Below, piece by piece: positions 27,370 to 35,031 of a stretch of 64,000 nt of DNA. Position 1 is the stretch's first letter; each line of letters begins with the position of its first letter. Both the position numbers and the translations under genes were made by a program. The notes under the pieces were generated by a model. That model searched no databases. It was not told the DNA's origin and saw nothing but the letters and a program-made list of their open reading frames with translations. Source of the stretch: SZUA-318 sp964412015 (GTDB taxonomy: Bacteria; Gemmatimonadota; Gemmatimonadetes; Longimicrobiales; Gaopeijiaceae); contig CAYPMO010000004.1 of the NCBI GenBank assembly GCA_964412015.1, positions 62,001 to 126,000 of the forward strand. Reading direction: 5' to 3'.

Positions 27370-27480
27370 TCAGCCTCCGGCCTTGGCGTCGTAGACGATC
27401 TCCCCGCCGACGATGGTCATCTCCACGGTCGTTGTGGGGATCTCCTCGTCGGGGATCGTGAGGATGTTCTTGGAGTGCCT
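27370..27480 (-). pseudogene. C-terminal stump of an amidohydrolase
   Basis: The minus-strand frame ending at 27370 contains SKNILTIPDEEIPTTTVEMT followed by IVGGEIVYDAKAGG. This is the typical end of an amidohydrolase-3 (YtcJ-like) or related metal-dependent hydrolase, where the last strand reads V-x-M-T-I-V-G-G-x-V-V-Y. Upstream of codon ~27480 the frame becomes Arg/Gly-rich and loses all similarity, and only ~170 bases remain before the next gene. The catalytic barrel with its metal-binding His residues is therefore missing. It looks like the remnant of a deletion; the amidohydrolase would have been ~400-550 residues. Confidence 0.7.
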
Positions 27481-27654
27481 CACGACGCCGGAGCGCCGGG
27501 AGCGCCTCCGACGGACCCGGTAGAATCGCCCACGGGCGCCCGCTCGGCCAGGGGAAGGACCCGCGACGGGGCCTTCCGGACCGCAGCGACTTGCCACGGG
27601 TGCGCGAACGACGAAGGTTGCGGTTCACTCCACCCCCACGCATCGCCCAGGACC

Positions 27655-28404
27655 ATGCCCGGCTCGCGAACTCTTTCCGCTCTGTCGGCCGTCCTCAGCC
27701 TCGTTCCCGCGTGTCTCTTGGCGCAGGAGCCTACCGCTCGCTGGAGTCTCGACGTCGAGCTGGGCCTCAACGGGGCTTCAGGCAACAGCAGCTTCTCGAT
27801 CCTCCGGACGGGATTCCGGGCCCGGCATGTCCGGACCGACATCGCCGAGCTGGAGACGTCGGTCCTCGTGCGTCACGGGAAGAGCGATGGGAAGGTCATC
27901 GCCGACGACGCGAAGGCGACGCTGAAGCTCGATCTCTGGTCGAGCGCGCGCTGGTCCCCGTTCACGTTCGCGGACTGGTCGCGCGACGACATTCGCCGTC
28001 TGGATACGCGATTCAGCGGCGGCGCCGGAGGGAAGTGGACGTTCTGGTCCGGCGACTCGGGCAAGGCGTCCTTCAGCGTCGCCGCGCTCTACGACTACCA
28101 GAACTTCAAGGTCGAGCCGGGCTCCGCCGATCCAGCCAGCGAGAGCCTGGCACGCTGGAGCTTCCGCACGCAGGTCGAGAAGAAGCTCTCCTCCTCGGCC
28201 AAGTTCGAGCACCTCGCCGTCTACCAACCGGTCTGGGACGAGGCGGGGGACTATGCCATGGACGTCACCCACACCGTGTCCACGCAGATCCTGGGCAACC
28301 TCACGTTGGCCGTCGAGCACCAATACCTCAGGGACGCGACCCCACCACCCGACGTGGAACCGGCGGACCAGCGCTTCTCCGTCCTCCTCAAGATGTCGTT
28401 CTGA
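27655..28404 (+). CDS. DUF481 (YdiY-like) outer-membrane protein
   Basis: A 249-residue exported protein: signal peptide residues 1-24 (cleavage after ACLLAQ). The mature part alternates amphipathic strands (WSLDVELGLNGASGNSS, FRARHVRTDIAELETSVLVR) and ends with LLKMSF, the aromatic C-terminus recognised by the BAM machinery. The GLNGASGNSS start, where DUF481 members often have G-x-x-x-x-TGNT, supports that family. It is probably a small beta-barrel of unknown function. Faces copA tail-to-tail with only 26 bases between. Confidence 0.75.
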   Translation: MPGSRTLSALSAVLSLVPACLLAQEPTARWSLDVELGLNGASGNSSFSILRTGFRARHVRTDIAELETSVLVRHGKSDGKVIADDAKATLKLDLWSSARWSPFTFADWSRDDIRRLDTRFSGGAGGKWTFWSGDSGKASFSVAALYDYQNFKVEPGSADPASESLARWSFRTQVEKKLSSSAKFEHLAVYQPVWDEAGDYAMDVTHTVSTQILGNLTLAVEHQYLRDATPPPDVEPADQRFSVLLKMSF

Positions 28405-28408
28405 CGAT

Positions 28409-28429
28409 CGTCCGCCGAACGGGCGGGCG
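28409..28429. terminator. Hairpin between convergent DUF481 and copA genes
   Basis: An 8-bp stem (CGTCCGCC / GGCGGGCG, with one G-T pair) and a 5-base loop fills the 26-base gap. No T-run follows on either strand, so termination strength is uncertain. Confidence 0.35.
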
Positions 28430-28430
28430 G

Positions 28431-30767
28431 TCAGCGCAGCCGGGCCCGGGCGAGCCTCAGGCTGTTCCCAACGACCGTCACCGACGAGAAAGCCATCGCG
28501 AGCGCCGCCAGGATCGGATGGAGTTGCCGGAGCATCATCGGGAGTTCCTGGACGGGATAGAGCGCGCCCGCGGCCACGGGAATGAGGACCACGTTGTAGA
28601 AGAAGGCCCAGAAGAGGTTCTGGCGGATCGTCCTCATCGTGGCGGCGGACAGCGCGAGCGCCTGCGGCACCGAGCGCAGGTCGCCGCGCATGAGCGTCAG
28701 GTCGGCCGCCTCCATGGCCACGTCCGCCCCCGTGCCGATCGCCATGCCGACGTCCGCCTGGGCGAGGGCGGGAGCATCGTTGATCCCGTCGCCCACCATC
28801 GCCACGACCGCGCCGGACGCCTGTAGCTCCCGCACCACGTCGACCTTCTGGTCGGGGAGCACCTCGGCTCGCACCTCTTCGATGCCCACTTCCCTTGCGA
28901 TCGTTTCCGCCGTGCGCCGGTTGTCCCCCGTCAGCATGACCACTCGCAGCCCACGCCGGCGAAGATCCGCGACCGCTTCCCCGGATCCCTCCTTCACTCC
29001 GTCGGCGACCGCGAGGAGCCCGACCGGACTGCCGTCCACGGCGACCCAGAGCGGCGTACGCGCCGCCGCCTCGATCCGGCGTGCCTCCGCCTCGAGCCCA
29101 TCCGGCCGAACGCCGTACTCGTCGAGGAGTCGGCGCGAGCCGATCACCACGTCGTGTCCGTCCACCGTGGCCGTCACGCCTCGACCGGGGACGGCGGCGA
29201 ACGCCGAGGGCTCGCGGAGCGCGACGCCCCGGCGCCGCGCCTCCCGCACCACCGCTCCGGCGATCGGGTGCTCGCTCCGGCGCTCCGCGCTGGCCGTCAC
29301 GCCCAGGAGCCATGCCTCGGCCGCGGAGCCGCCCGGCGTACCCTCGGGAGGCCTGACCGCCACCTCGAGCACCTCAGGCTCGCCACGCGTGACGGTGCCG
29401 GTCTTGTCCAGCACCACCACCTGGAGCTTCTGCGCCCTCTCGAGCGCGGTGGAGCTACGGAACAGCACGCCGAGCTTCGCGCCTCTTCCGGTCCCGACCA
29501 TCACCGCCGTCGGCGTCGCCAGGCCGAGCGCGCACGGGCACGCGATCACGAGCACGGCGACCATACGCACCAGGGATGGCGTGAAGCCCGCGCCGGCCAC
29601 GAGCCACCAGGTCAGGAATGTCCCCCCCGCCACCACGATCACCGCTGGAACGAACACCGCCGCGACCCGGTCCGCCAGCCTCTGGATCGGCGCCTTGCTG
29701 CCCTGTGCCTGCCGCACCAGTCGGATGATCTGCGCGAGAGCGGTCTCGGCCCCCACGCGCGTGGCGCGCAGTCGCAGGGCCCCCTCCCGGTTCATCGCGG
29801 CGCCGACCACTGTGTCACCGGGTGCCTTCTCCACCGGCATGCTCTCGCCGGTGAGCATGCTCTCGTCCACCGCGGACCGGCCGTCCAGCACGACGCCGTC
29901 CACCGGGATCCGCTCCCCCGGGCGGACGAGCACCACGTCGCCCACGACGACCTCGTCCGCCGGCACGTCCGTCTCCACGCCCTCGCGGAGCACACGCGCG
30001 GTCTTGGCGCGGAGACCCATGAGCTCCCGGATGGCCGCGCCGGTCTCGCCCTTGGCGCGCACCTCCAGGAGCTTCCCGAGCTTGATGAGCGTGATGATGA
30101 GGGCGGCGGTCTCGAAGTAGACGTGGTCGCCGAGGGCGCTCGAGCCCGACGTGAGCCCCACCGCCACCACCACCGAGTACACGTACGCCACGGACGAGCC
30201 CATCGCGACGAGCACGTCCATGTTCGCCGAGCCGTTCCGGAGCGACTTCCAACCACCCCGGTAGTAGTCCCATCCCACCCAGAGCTGAACCGGCGTGGCG
30301 AGCGCGAACATGAGCCAGTTCACCCAGGGCGCATGCGCCCAGGGACCCACGAGAGCGAAATCGCGCGCCATGCTGAGGACGAACAGGGGAAGCGCGAACG
30401 CGACGCCGGTCCAGAACTTCCGCGTTTGGTCGAGGATCTCGGCGCGACGCGCGGCCGCTTCCGCGTCCTCCATCTCCTGGGGTGCCGCGTCCACCACACC
30501 GTAGCCGGCGTCCTCGATGGCGTGCGTGACGCGCGCGCGGAGTTCGTCTTCCCGGACCTTCGTGGGATCGAAGCGGACGGTCGCACGCTCCGAGGCGAAG
30601 TTGACCGAAGCCTCGGCCACGCCCTCGGTTCTGCCAAGGGCGCGCTCGACCGTGGCCACGCAGTTGGCGCACGTCATTCCCGTCACGGGAATCAGGAGCT
30701 CTCGCGAGAGATCCATCGGGTCAGCGGGTCTTTCGGAGGGCGAGACGAATCCTTCCGAGGGAGTCAC
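28431..30767 (-). CDS. copA: Cu(I)-translocating P-type ATPase
   Basis: A 778-residue P1B-type ATPase exporting Cu+ from the cytoplasm. One N-terminal heavy-metal-associated domain carries GMTCANC (residues 30-36). Next come the transmembrane region, the actuator loop (TGES), the CPC metal site in ACPCALGLATPTAVM, the phosphorylation motif DKTGTVTRG, the SEHP nucleotide motif and GDGINDAPALAQADVGMAIG. The GTG start at 30767 overlaps the copZ stop by four bases (GTGA), so it is translated by coupling; an internal ATG at 30716 is possible but has no ribosome site. Last gene of the csoR-copZ-copA operon and presumably derepressed by copper. Confidence 0.95.
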   Translation of the reverse strand: MTPSEGFVSPSERPADPMDLSRELLIPVTGMTCANCVATVERALGRTEGVAEASVNFASERATVRFDPTKVREDELRARVTHAIEDAGYGVVDAAPQEMEDAEAAARRAEILDQTRKFWTGVAFALPLFVLSMARDFALVGPWAHAPWVNWLMFALATPVQLWVGWDYYRGGWKSLRNGSANMDVLVAMGSSVAYVYSVVVAVGLTSGSSALGDHVYFETAALIITLIKLGKLLEVRAKGETGAAIRELMGLRAKTARVLREGVETDVPADEVVVGDVVLVRPGERIPVDGVVLDGRSAVDESMLTGESMPVEKAPGDTVVGAAMNREGALRLRATRVGAETALAQIIRLVRQAQGSKAPIQRLADRVAAVFVPAVIVVAGGTFLTWWLVAGAGFTPSLVRMVAVLVIACPCALGLATPTAVMVGTGRGAKLGVLFRSSTALERAQKLQVVVLDKTGTVTRGEPEVLEVAVRPPEGTPGGSAAEAWLLGVTASAERRSEHPIAGAVVREARRRGVALREPSAFAAVPGRGVTATVDGHDVVIGSRRLLDEYGVRPDGLEAEARRIEAAARTPLWVAVDGSPVGLLAVADGVKEGSGEAVADLRRRGLRVVMLTGDNRRTAETIAREVGIEEVRAEVLPDQKVDVVRELQASGAVVAMVGDGINDAPALAQADVGMAIGTGADVAMEAADLTLMRGDLRSVPQALALSAATMRTIRQNLFWAFFYNVVLIPVAAGALYPVQELPMMLRQLHPILAALAMAFSSVTVVGNSLRLARARLR

Positions 30768-30973
30768 GGCACGGGCGGGTAATCGATCTCCCTCAGGGTG
30801 TTCTCGATGACGACCCAGTCGGTCGCTTCGGGATCCCAGGAGACGGTCACCCGCTTGGTCTCCTTGTCGGCCTTCACGGACGAGACGCCCTTAAGCGCGC
30901 CCACCTCCTTCTGGATCGTCATCACGCAGTGGCCGCAGCTGATGTTCGGTACGGATACGGTCCTGGTGCTCAT
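30764..30973 (-). CDS. copZ: Copper chaperone CopZ
   Basis: A 69-residue heavy-metal-associated domain protein with the copper-binding motif NISCGHC (C13 and C16) and a beta-alpha-beta-beta-alpha-beta pattern. It carries Cu+ in the cytoplasm and hands it to CopA or CsoR. The stop codon overlaps the copA GTG start by four bases. It lies 31 bases after csoR in the same operon. The length and motif match the CopZ family fully. Confidence 0.92.
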   Translation of the reverse strand: MSTRTVSVPNISCGHCVMTIQKEVGALKGVSSVKADKETKRVTVSWDPEATDWVVIENTLREIDYPPVP

Positions 30974-31004
30974 GCGGTGTCCTCGCCTCGTCGGGTGGAT
31001 CGGA

Positions 31005-31283
31005 TCACGCCTTGCCGGTGGCCTGGAAGACGTCCATCAGTTCGGCCAGCACACGCTCCTTGGCGGCGGCGTCGCCGCCCTGGATCGCGTGGGTGACGCA
31101 GGAGTGGAGGTGCCGGTCGAGCACCAGCCCACTCACCTTCTTCAGCGCCCGCTGCACCGCGAGGATCTGGTTCACCACCTCCACGCAGTAGACGTCCGCC
31201 TCCACCATCCGCGCGATGCCGCGGACGTGACCCTCCACGCTCTTCAGCCGGCGCATGATGTCCTGCTTGGGGTCGTCGGTCAC
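31005..31283 (-). CDS. csoR: CsoR-family copper-sensing repressor
   Basis: A 92-residue all-helical metal-sensing repressor. The Cu+ site C-H-C is intact: C33 (DVYCVEV), H58 and C62 (HLHSC), with the same 25- and 4-residue spacing as C36/H61/C65 in M. tuberculosis CsoR. The fingerprint KSVEGHVRGIARMVE confirms the family. Start is GTG 31283 with AGGAGG close upstream. Copper binding should release DNA and switch on copZ-copA; a likely operator is at 31296-31326. Confidence 0.93.
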   Translation of the reverse strand: MTDDPKQDIMRRLKSVEGHVRGIARMVEADVYCVEVVNQILAVQRALKKVSGLVLDRHLHSCVTHAIQGGDAAAKERVLAELMDVFQATGKA

Positions 31284-31295
31284 GGAGCCTCCTTG

Positions 31296-31326
31296 GTTAA
31301 GCCCCCCCCCTGGGGGGAGGGGATAC
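31296..31326. promoter_or_regulatory. CsoR operator candidate
   Basis: GTTAA, then a run of C (31302-31310), T, a run of G broken by one A (31312-31322) and ATAC form a pseudo-inverted repeat of 31 bases just upstream of csoR. The GT..A / C-run / G-run / GGGATAC layout resembles, from memory, the M. tuberculosis CsoR operator. It lies 13 bases before the csoR start codon. Confidence 0.6.
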
Positions 31327-31428
31327 CTCCTATCTTCGCATTCTTCGAGAAAGCGCACAACCCCCCTCACCCGTTGCCCACCGCGAGCGCGCTTTGCGAT
31401 CTTGCGGCGTTCTCGCTGAGGAGCGCGC

Positions 31429-32082
31429 ATGTCCCTGAAGTCGTACATCCGCACGATCATCACCCTGGGCCAGGGAGTGATTCGGGGGATCCCGGAGGCC
31501 TCCGCCGACCGTGATCCCATCGACCTCTTCCGGGACTGGTTCGAGGTAGCGAAGGAATCGGGGATCTACCTGCCCGAGTCCGCGGCCCTGGCGACGGTTT
31601 CTCCGGATGGAGCGCCTACCATCCGTATGATCCTGCTCAAGGCCGTGGACCAGCGCGGATTCGTGTTCTACACGAACTACGGCAGCCGTAAGGCAGCCGA
31701 GCTCGAGGCGAACGCCCGGTCTTCCCTCTGTTTCCACTGGGCCGTGCTGGAACGGCAGGTGCGCGTGGACGGACGGGCCGAGCGCATTTCGGTGGAGGAG
31801 AGTCAGGCGTACTTCGCCACGCGCTCCCGGGGCAGCCGCATCGGCGCGTGGGCATCCCACCAGAGCGAGCCCCTGAGCTCGCGCCGGGAGCTGGAGGAGC
31901 GCGTGCGGAGATACGAGCGCGAGTTCGCGGGTCGCGACGTGCCGCTCCCTCCCTTCTGGGGAGGGTACCTGATCCGGCCCGAGAGCATCGAGTTCTGGCA
32001 GGGGAAGGCCGACCGTCTCCACGAGCGTCTGCTCTTCCGGCGCGCATGCGGGCGGTGGAACACCGTGCGGCTCTACCCATGA
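31429..32082 (+). CDS. pdxH: Pyridoxamine 5'-phosphate oxidase
   Basis: A 217-residue FMN enzyme that oxidises pyridoxine- or pyridoxamine-5'-phosphate to PLP. Length matches E. coli PdxH (218). Conserved blocks are RMILLKAVDQRGFVFYTNY (FMN and substrate contacts), SLCFHWAVLERQVRVDG, SRGSRIGAWASHQSEPL and the C-terminal ESIEFWQG...RLHERL with a final WNTVRLYP. It would supply PLP to the several PLP enzymes in the window. The next gene starts 17 bases later in the same direction. Confidence 0.96.
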   Translation: MSLKSYIRTIITLGQGVIRGIPEASADRDPIDLFRDWFEVAKESGIYLPESAALATVSPDGAPTIRMILLKAVDQRGFVFYTNYGSRKAAELEANARSSLCFHWAVLERQVRVDGRAERISVEESQAYFATRSRGSRIGAWASHQSEPLSSRRELEERVRRYEREFAGRDVPLPPFWGGYLIRPESIEFWQGKADRLHERLLFRRACGRWNTVRLYP

Positions 32083-32098
32083 CGAGGCAGGCAGACGC

Positions 32099-32782
32099 GT
32101 GACGACGGCCGAGGCTCCCTACTTCACTCGGGAGACGTTCCGGTTCCTCCGGGATCTGGCGAGGAACAACGACCGGGCGTGGTTCGCCGAGAACAAGACG
32201 CGCTACGAGGCGGAGGTGAAGGACGCCGCGCTCCGCCTCATCCAGGACTTCTCCCCCTACCTGTCCCGGCTGAGCCCCCACTTCCATGCGGGGCCGCGCT
32301 CGCTCTTCCGGATCCACAAGGACACGCGCTTCTCGAAGGACAAGGCCCCCTACAAGACCCACACGGGGATCCAGTTCCGACACGACCTGGCCCGGGATGC
32401 CCACGCGCCGGGCTATTACTTCCATATCGAGCCCCGAGGCGTCTTCCTCGCCCTCGGCCTCTGGCATCCCGACGGACCCACCCTCCGGAAGATCCGCGAG
32501 CATATCGTCGAGAAGCCCGACGCCTGGACGAGGGCGTCCCGGAGCCGGAAGCTCACGAGCAAGCTCACGCTGGAAGGCGAGCGCCTGTCCCGCCCCCCCG
32601 CGGGATTCGACCCGCGGCACCCGCTCGTGGAGGACCTGAAGTGGAAGGACTTCATGGCCTACACGGACCTGGACGAGGCGTTCGTCACCAACCCCGCGCT
32701 ACCCCGCGAGCTCTCGCGGCTCTACGCCGCGGGCTCGGAGTACATGGCGTTCCTGTGCGAGGCCATCGGGGTACCGTTCTGA
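32099..32782 (+). CDS. DUF2461 family protein
   Basis: A 227-residue protein of the DUF2461 family (TIGR02453-like), recognised from FTRETFRFLRDLARNNDRAW, RIHKDTRFSKDKAPYKTH and GYYFHIEPRGVFLALGLWHP. Start is GTG 32099 with a GAGG-type site upstream. No catalytic motif is known, and no signal peptide or membrane segment is present, so it is probably cytoplasmic. It follows pdxH by 17 bases and precedes the aldo/keto reductase by 43, so the three may share a transcript. Confidence 0.88.
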   Translation: MTTAEAPYFTRETFRFLRDLARNNDRAWFAENKTRYEAEVKDAALRLIQDFSPYLSRLSPHFHAGPRSLFRIHKDTRFSKDKAPYKTHTGIQFRHDLARDAHAPGYYFHIEPRGVFLALGLWHPDGPTLRKIREHIVEKPDAWTRASRSRKLTSKLTLEGERLSRPPAGFDPRHPLVEDLKWKDFMAYTDLDEAFVTNPALPRELSRLYAAGSEYMAFLCEAIGVPF

Positions 32783-32825
32783 AGGAGGTACGGCGCGGCG
32801 CGCGCCAACGACCGCGGAGGTCCTC

Positions 32826-33857
32826 ATGCGCTACAAGCTTCTCGGCCGCAGCGGCCTGCGCGTCTCCGAGCTCGCGCTCGGCACGATGACCTTCGGTCCC
32901 GAGTGGGGATGGGGCGCCACCAGGGAAGAGAGCCGGAGGATTTTCGACGCGTTCGCCGAGGCCGGCGGCAACTTCCTGGACACGGCCAATCGCTACACGG
33001 ACGGGACGAGCGAACGCTACGTCGGCGAGTTCGTCCGCGCCGACCGCGACCACTTCGTGGTGGCGACGAAGTACACGCTCTTCGATCGCCACGGTGACCC
33101 GAACGCGGCCGGAAACCACACGAAGAACATGGTGCGGTCGCTCGAGGGCAGTCTGGATCGGCTCGGGCTGACCTTCGTGGATCTCTTCTGGGTGCATGCC
33201 TGGGACTTCACCACGGGGGTGGACGAGGTCATGCGCGGGCTCGACGACCTCGTGCGCCGCGGTCTCGTCCTCTACGTGGGCGTGTCCGACACGCCCGCGT
33301 GGGTGGTGTCGCGGGCCAATACCCTGGCCGACCTGCGCGGTTGGTCGCCGTTCGTCGCCCTCCAGCTCCGCTATTCGTTGTTGGATCGCACGCCCGAGCG
33401 CGAACTGCTCCCGATGGCGCGTCACCTGGACCTGGCGGTGACGCCCTGGGCCGTCCAGGGCGCCGGTGTGCTCTCGGGCAAGTACACCCGTACCGAAGCG
33501 GGTAGGCCCGGCCGCGCGCGGGACGGGGCCGCCAGGGACGAGCGGAACCTCGCGATCGCCCGGGTCGTGGACGGCGTGGCCGACGAGATCGGTTGTGCGT
33601 CGTCGCAGGTGGCGATCGCGTGGGTGCGGAGCCGCCCTGGCGTGATCGTCCCGCTCGTCGGCGCACGTACCGCGGATCAGATGCGTGAGAACCTCGGCGC
33701 TCTGGACGTCACGCTCGAGGACGGGCACGTGGCCCGACTGGACGAGGCGAGCGCGATCGAGCCGGGGTTCCCTCACGACTGGACGGCCCAGGAGCACATC
33801 CGAGATCTGATCTTCGCCGGGACGCACGACCGGATCGACCACCACCGGCGAAGGTGA
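32826..33857 (+). CDS. Aldo/keto reductase
   Basis: A 343-residue (alpha/beta)8 NADPH-dependent oxidoreductase. The catalytic tetrad can be read from FLDTANRYTDGTSE (Asp and Tyr), VVATKYTL (Lys) and DLFWVHAWD (His). The C-terminal VIVPLVGARTADQMRENLGAL binds the cofactor pyrophosphate. It belongs to the group of AKRs like YghZ/AKR11-12 that reduce varied aldehydes and ketones; the substrate is unknown. ATG 32826 has GGAGG six bases upstream and begins at the conserved MRYKLLGRSGLRVSEL. Confidence 0.94.
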   Translation: MRYKLLGRSGLRVSELALGTMTFGPEWGWGATREESRRIFDAFAEAGGNFLDTANRYTDGTSERYVGEFVRADRDHFVVATKYTLFDRHGDPNAAGNHTKNMVRSLEGSLDRLGLTFVDLFWVHAWDFTTGVDEVMRGLDDLVRRGLVLYVGVSDTPAWVVSRANTLADLRGWSPFVALQLRYSLLDRTPERELLPMARHLDLAVTPWAVQGAGVLSGKYTRTEAGRPGRARDGAARDERNLAIARVVDGVADEIGCASSQVAIAWVRSRPGVIVPLVGARTADQMRENLGALDVTLEDGHVARLDEASAIEPGFPHDWTAQEHIRDLIFAGTHDRIDHHRRR

Positions 33858-33866
33858 GCGAGGGGT

Positions 33867-33886
33867 CCACGCGGCACGCCGCGTGG
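33867..33886. terminator. Hairpin between convergent aldo/keto reductase and glycosyltransferase genes
   Basis: Perfect 8-bp GC-rich stem CCACGCGG / CCGCGTGG with a 4-base loop (CACG), ten bases after the reductase stop. No T-run on either strand; probable bidirectional transcription barrier. Confidence 0.5.
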
Positions 33887-33930
33887 CCCGACGACGACCG
33901 GCGACGTGGTGGGAGGTCGGGGGCGGCGGC

Positions 33931-35031
33931 TCAGCGGCGTCGAGCGCGAAGCCCCGGCACGGCTTCCAGCATCCGCTCCACCACCTGTTCGGCGCCGCCC
34001 GACGGCTGCGGTGGAGGCGGCGGCGTGTCCACGAGCTCGGGAAGCCGCTCGATCCACGCTCCCGCCCCGAAAGCGGGGCCGGGGATCTCGAAGCCTGGGA
34101 GGCGCGCCGCCACCCACTCGCGGAGCGAAGGCGTCTCACGGAAGTCCGGGCGCGTGACGAACGCCAGAGGGCGGCCCTCGCGCCATACCTCCGCCACCGT
34201 GCTGTAGCCGAGCTTGGCGACCACCGCATCCGCGGCGCGTACGAGGTGGGGCATGTAGAGGCGGGTAGCGTTGTCGAACAGGATGAGGCTCCCCCGCACC
34301 TCGGTCCTCGGGCACCCGGTCACGACGGACGTGATGCCGTCCGCCGCCGCGAGCCGGTCGAGGAACGGCATCTCCTCGGCATATCCTCCCGTAGTCACCA
34401 CGATCATGCGATGTCCCGGTGCCACGCCCAGCTCGGCTCGTGCCTCCTCGCGGCTCACGCGCGCCGGACGGCTCACGGGCCGAACGGTGGCATGGGCGCG
34501 CGGATCGGCGTGGCAGTACGGCTCGGCGAGAAGGTGCAACGTGGCCCGCCCGATCCACGCGTCCAGCTCGGCGGAGAGCGGCTCGAGCTCGGGTGAACCC
34601 GCCAGAAGCGGCTCATAGAGCCAGGGCCACGTGAAGTTCTCCACGAGCACGGAGGGGATGCCGGCCCGCTCGGCCACCGCGATGCCCAAGGGCGCGATGT
34701 CGCAGAGGACCGCCGTGCAGCCCGAGCGTCGAACCTCCAGGGCGAGTCCGGCCACGAGGTCGTCGTCGAAGGGGACCATCGCGCGCACGGCCCGCACCGT
34801 CTCGGCCGGGTCGAAGCTGAGCGCGGAGGTCTGGAAGAACCCCACGTCGGTCACCACCCGGTGGTACCGATAGAGGCCTGATGCCACCTCGTCGAAGAAC
34901 CAGCGCGGGGACGACGCGAACAACTCGAACCGGGCGCCCGTGCGGTGATGCAGGGCCTGCATCACCGCGGACGCCCGGGCAGCGTGTCCGAACCCGTGAG
35001 GGGATACGAACACGGCCAGGTGTGGGTTCAC
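33931..35031 (-). CDS. GT-B glycosyltransferase, L-arabinokinase-N-terminal-domain-like
   Basis: A 366-residue GT-B-type protein related to MurG-like transferases and, most closely by eye, to the N-terminal domain of plant L-arabinokinase: SPHGFGHAARASAVMQAL, then DVGFFQTSALSFD, then CDIAPLGIAVAERAGIPSV and ENFTWPWLYE. The C-terminal half has VTTGGY and a late HLVRAADAVVAKLGYSTVAE block resembling the nucleotide-sugar site. GTG 35031 is chosen because it overlaps the upstream stop by four bases (GTGA). No kinase domain follows, so this is the isolated transferase-like module. Function unknown; coupling to the cDPGS-like gene implies a shared pathway. Confidence 0.72.
   Translation of the reverse strand: MNPHLAVFVSPHGFGHAARASAVMQALHHRTGARFELFASSPRWFFDEVASGLYRYHRVVTDVGFFQTSALSFDPAETVRAVRAMVPFDDDLVAGLALEVRRSGCTAVLCDIAPLGIAVAERAGIPSVLVENFTWPWLYEPLLAGSPELEPLSAELDAWIGRATLHLLAEPYCHADPRAHATVRPVSRPARVSREEARAELGVAPGHRMIVVTTGGYAEEMPFLDRLAAADGITSVVTGCPRTEVRGSLILFDNATRLYMPHLVRAADAVVAKLGYSTVAEVWREGRPLAFVTRPDFRETPSLREWVAARLPGFEIPGPAFGAGAWIERLPELVDTPPPPPQPSGGAEQVVERMLEAVPGLRARRR

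Noticed and set aside
25878..27461. A 527-codon open frame opposite the lactate permease and DUF1232-like gene
   Set aside because: Composition (Arg, His, Glu, Gln-rich, no hydrophobic core) is the mirror image of membrane-protein codons; no motif.
29154..30782. A 542-codon open frame opposite copA
   Set aside because: His/Arg/Glu-rich antisense artefact of a highly conserved P-type ATPase gene.
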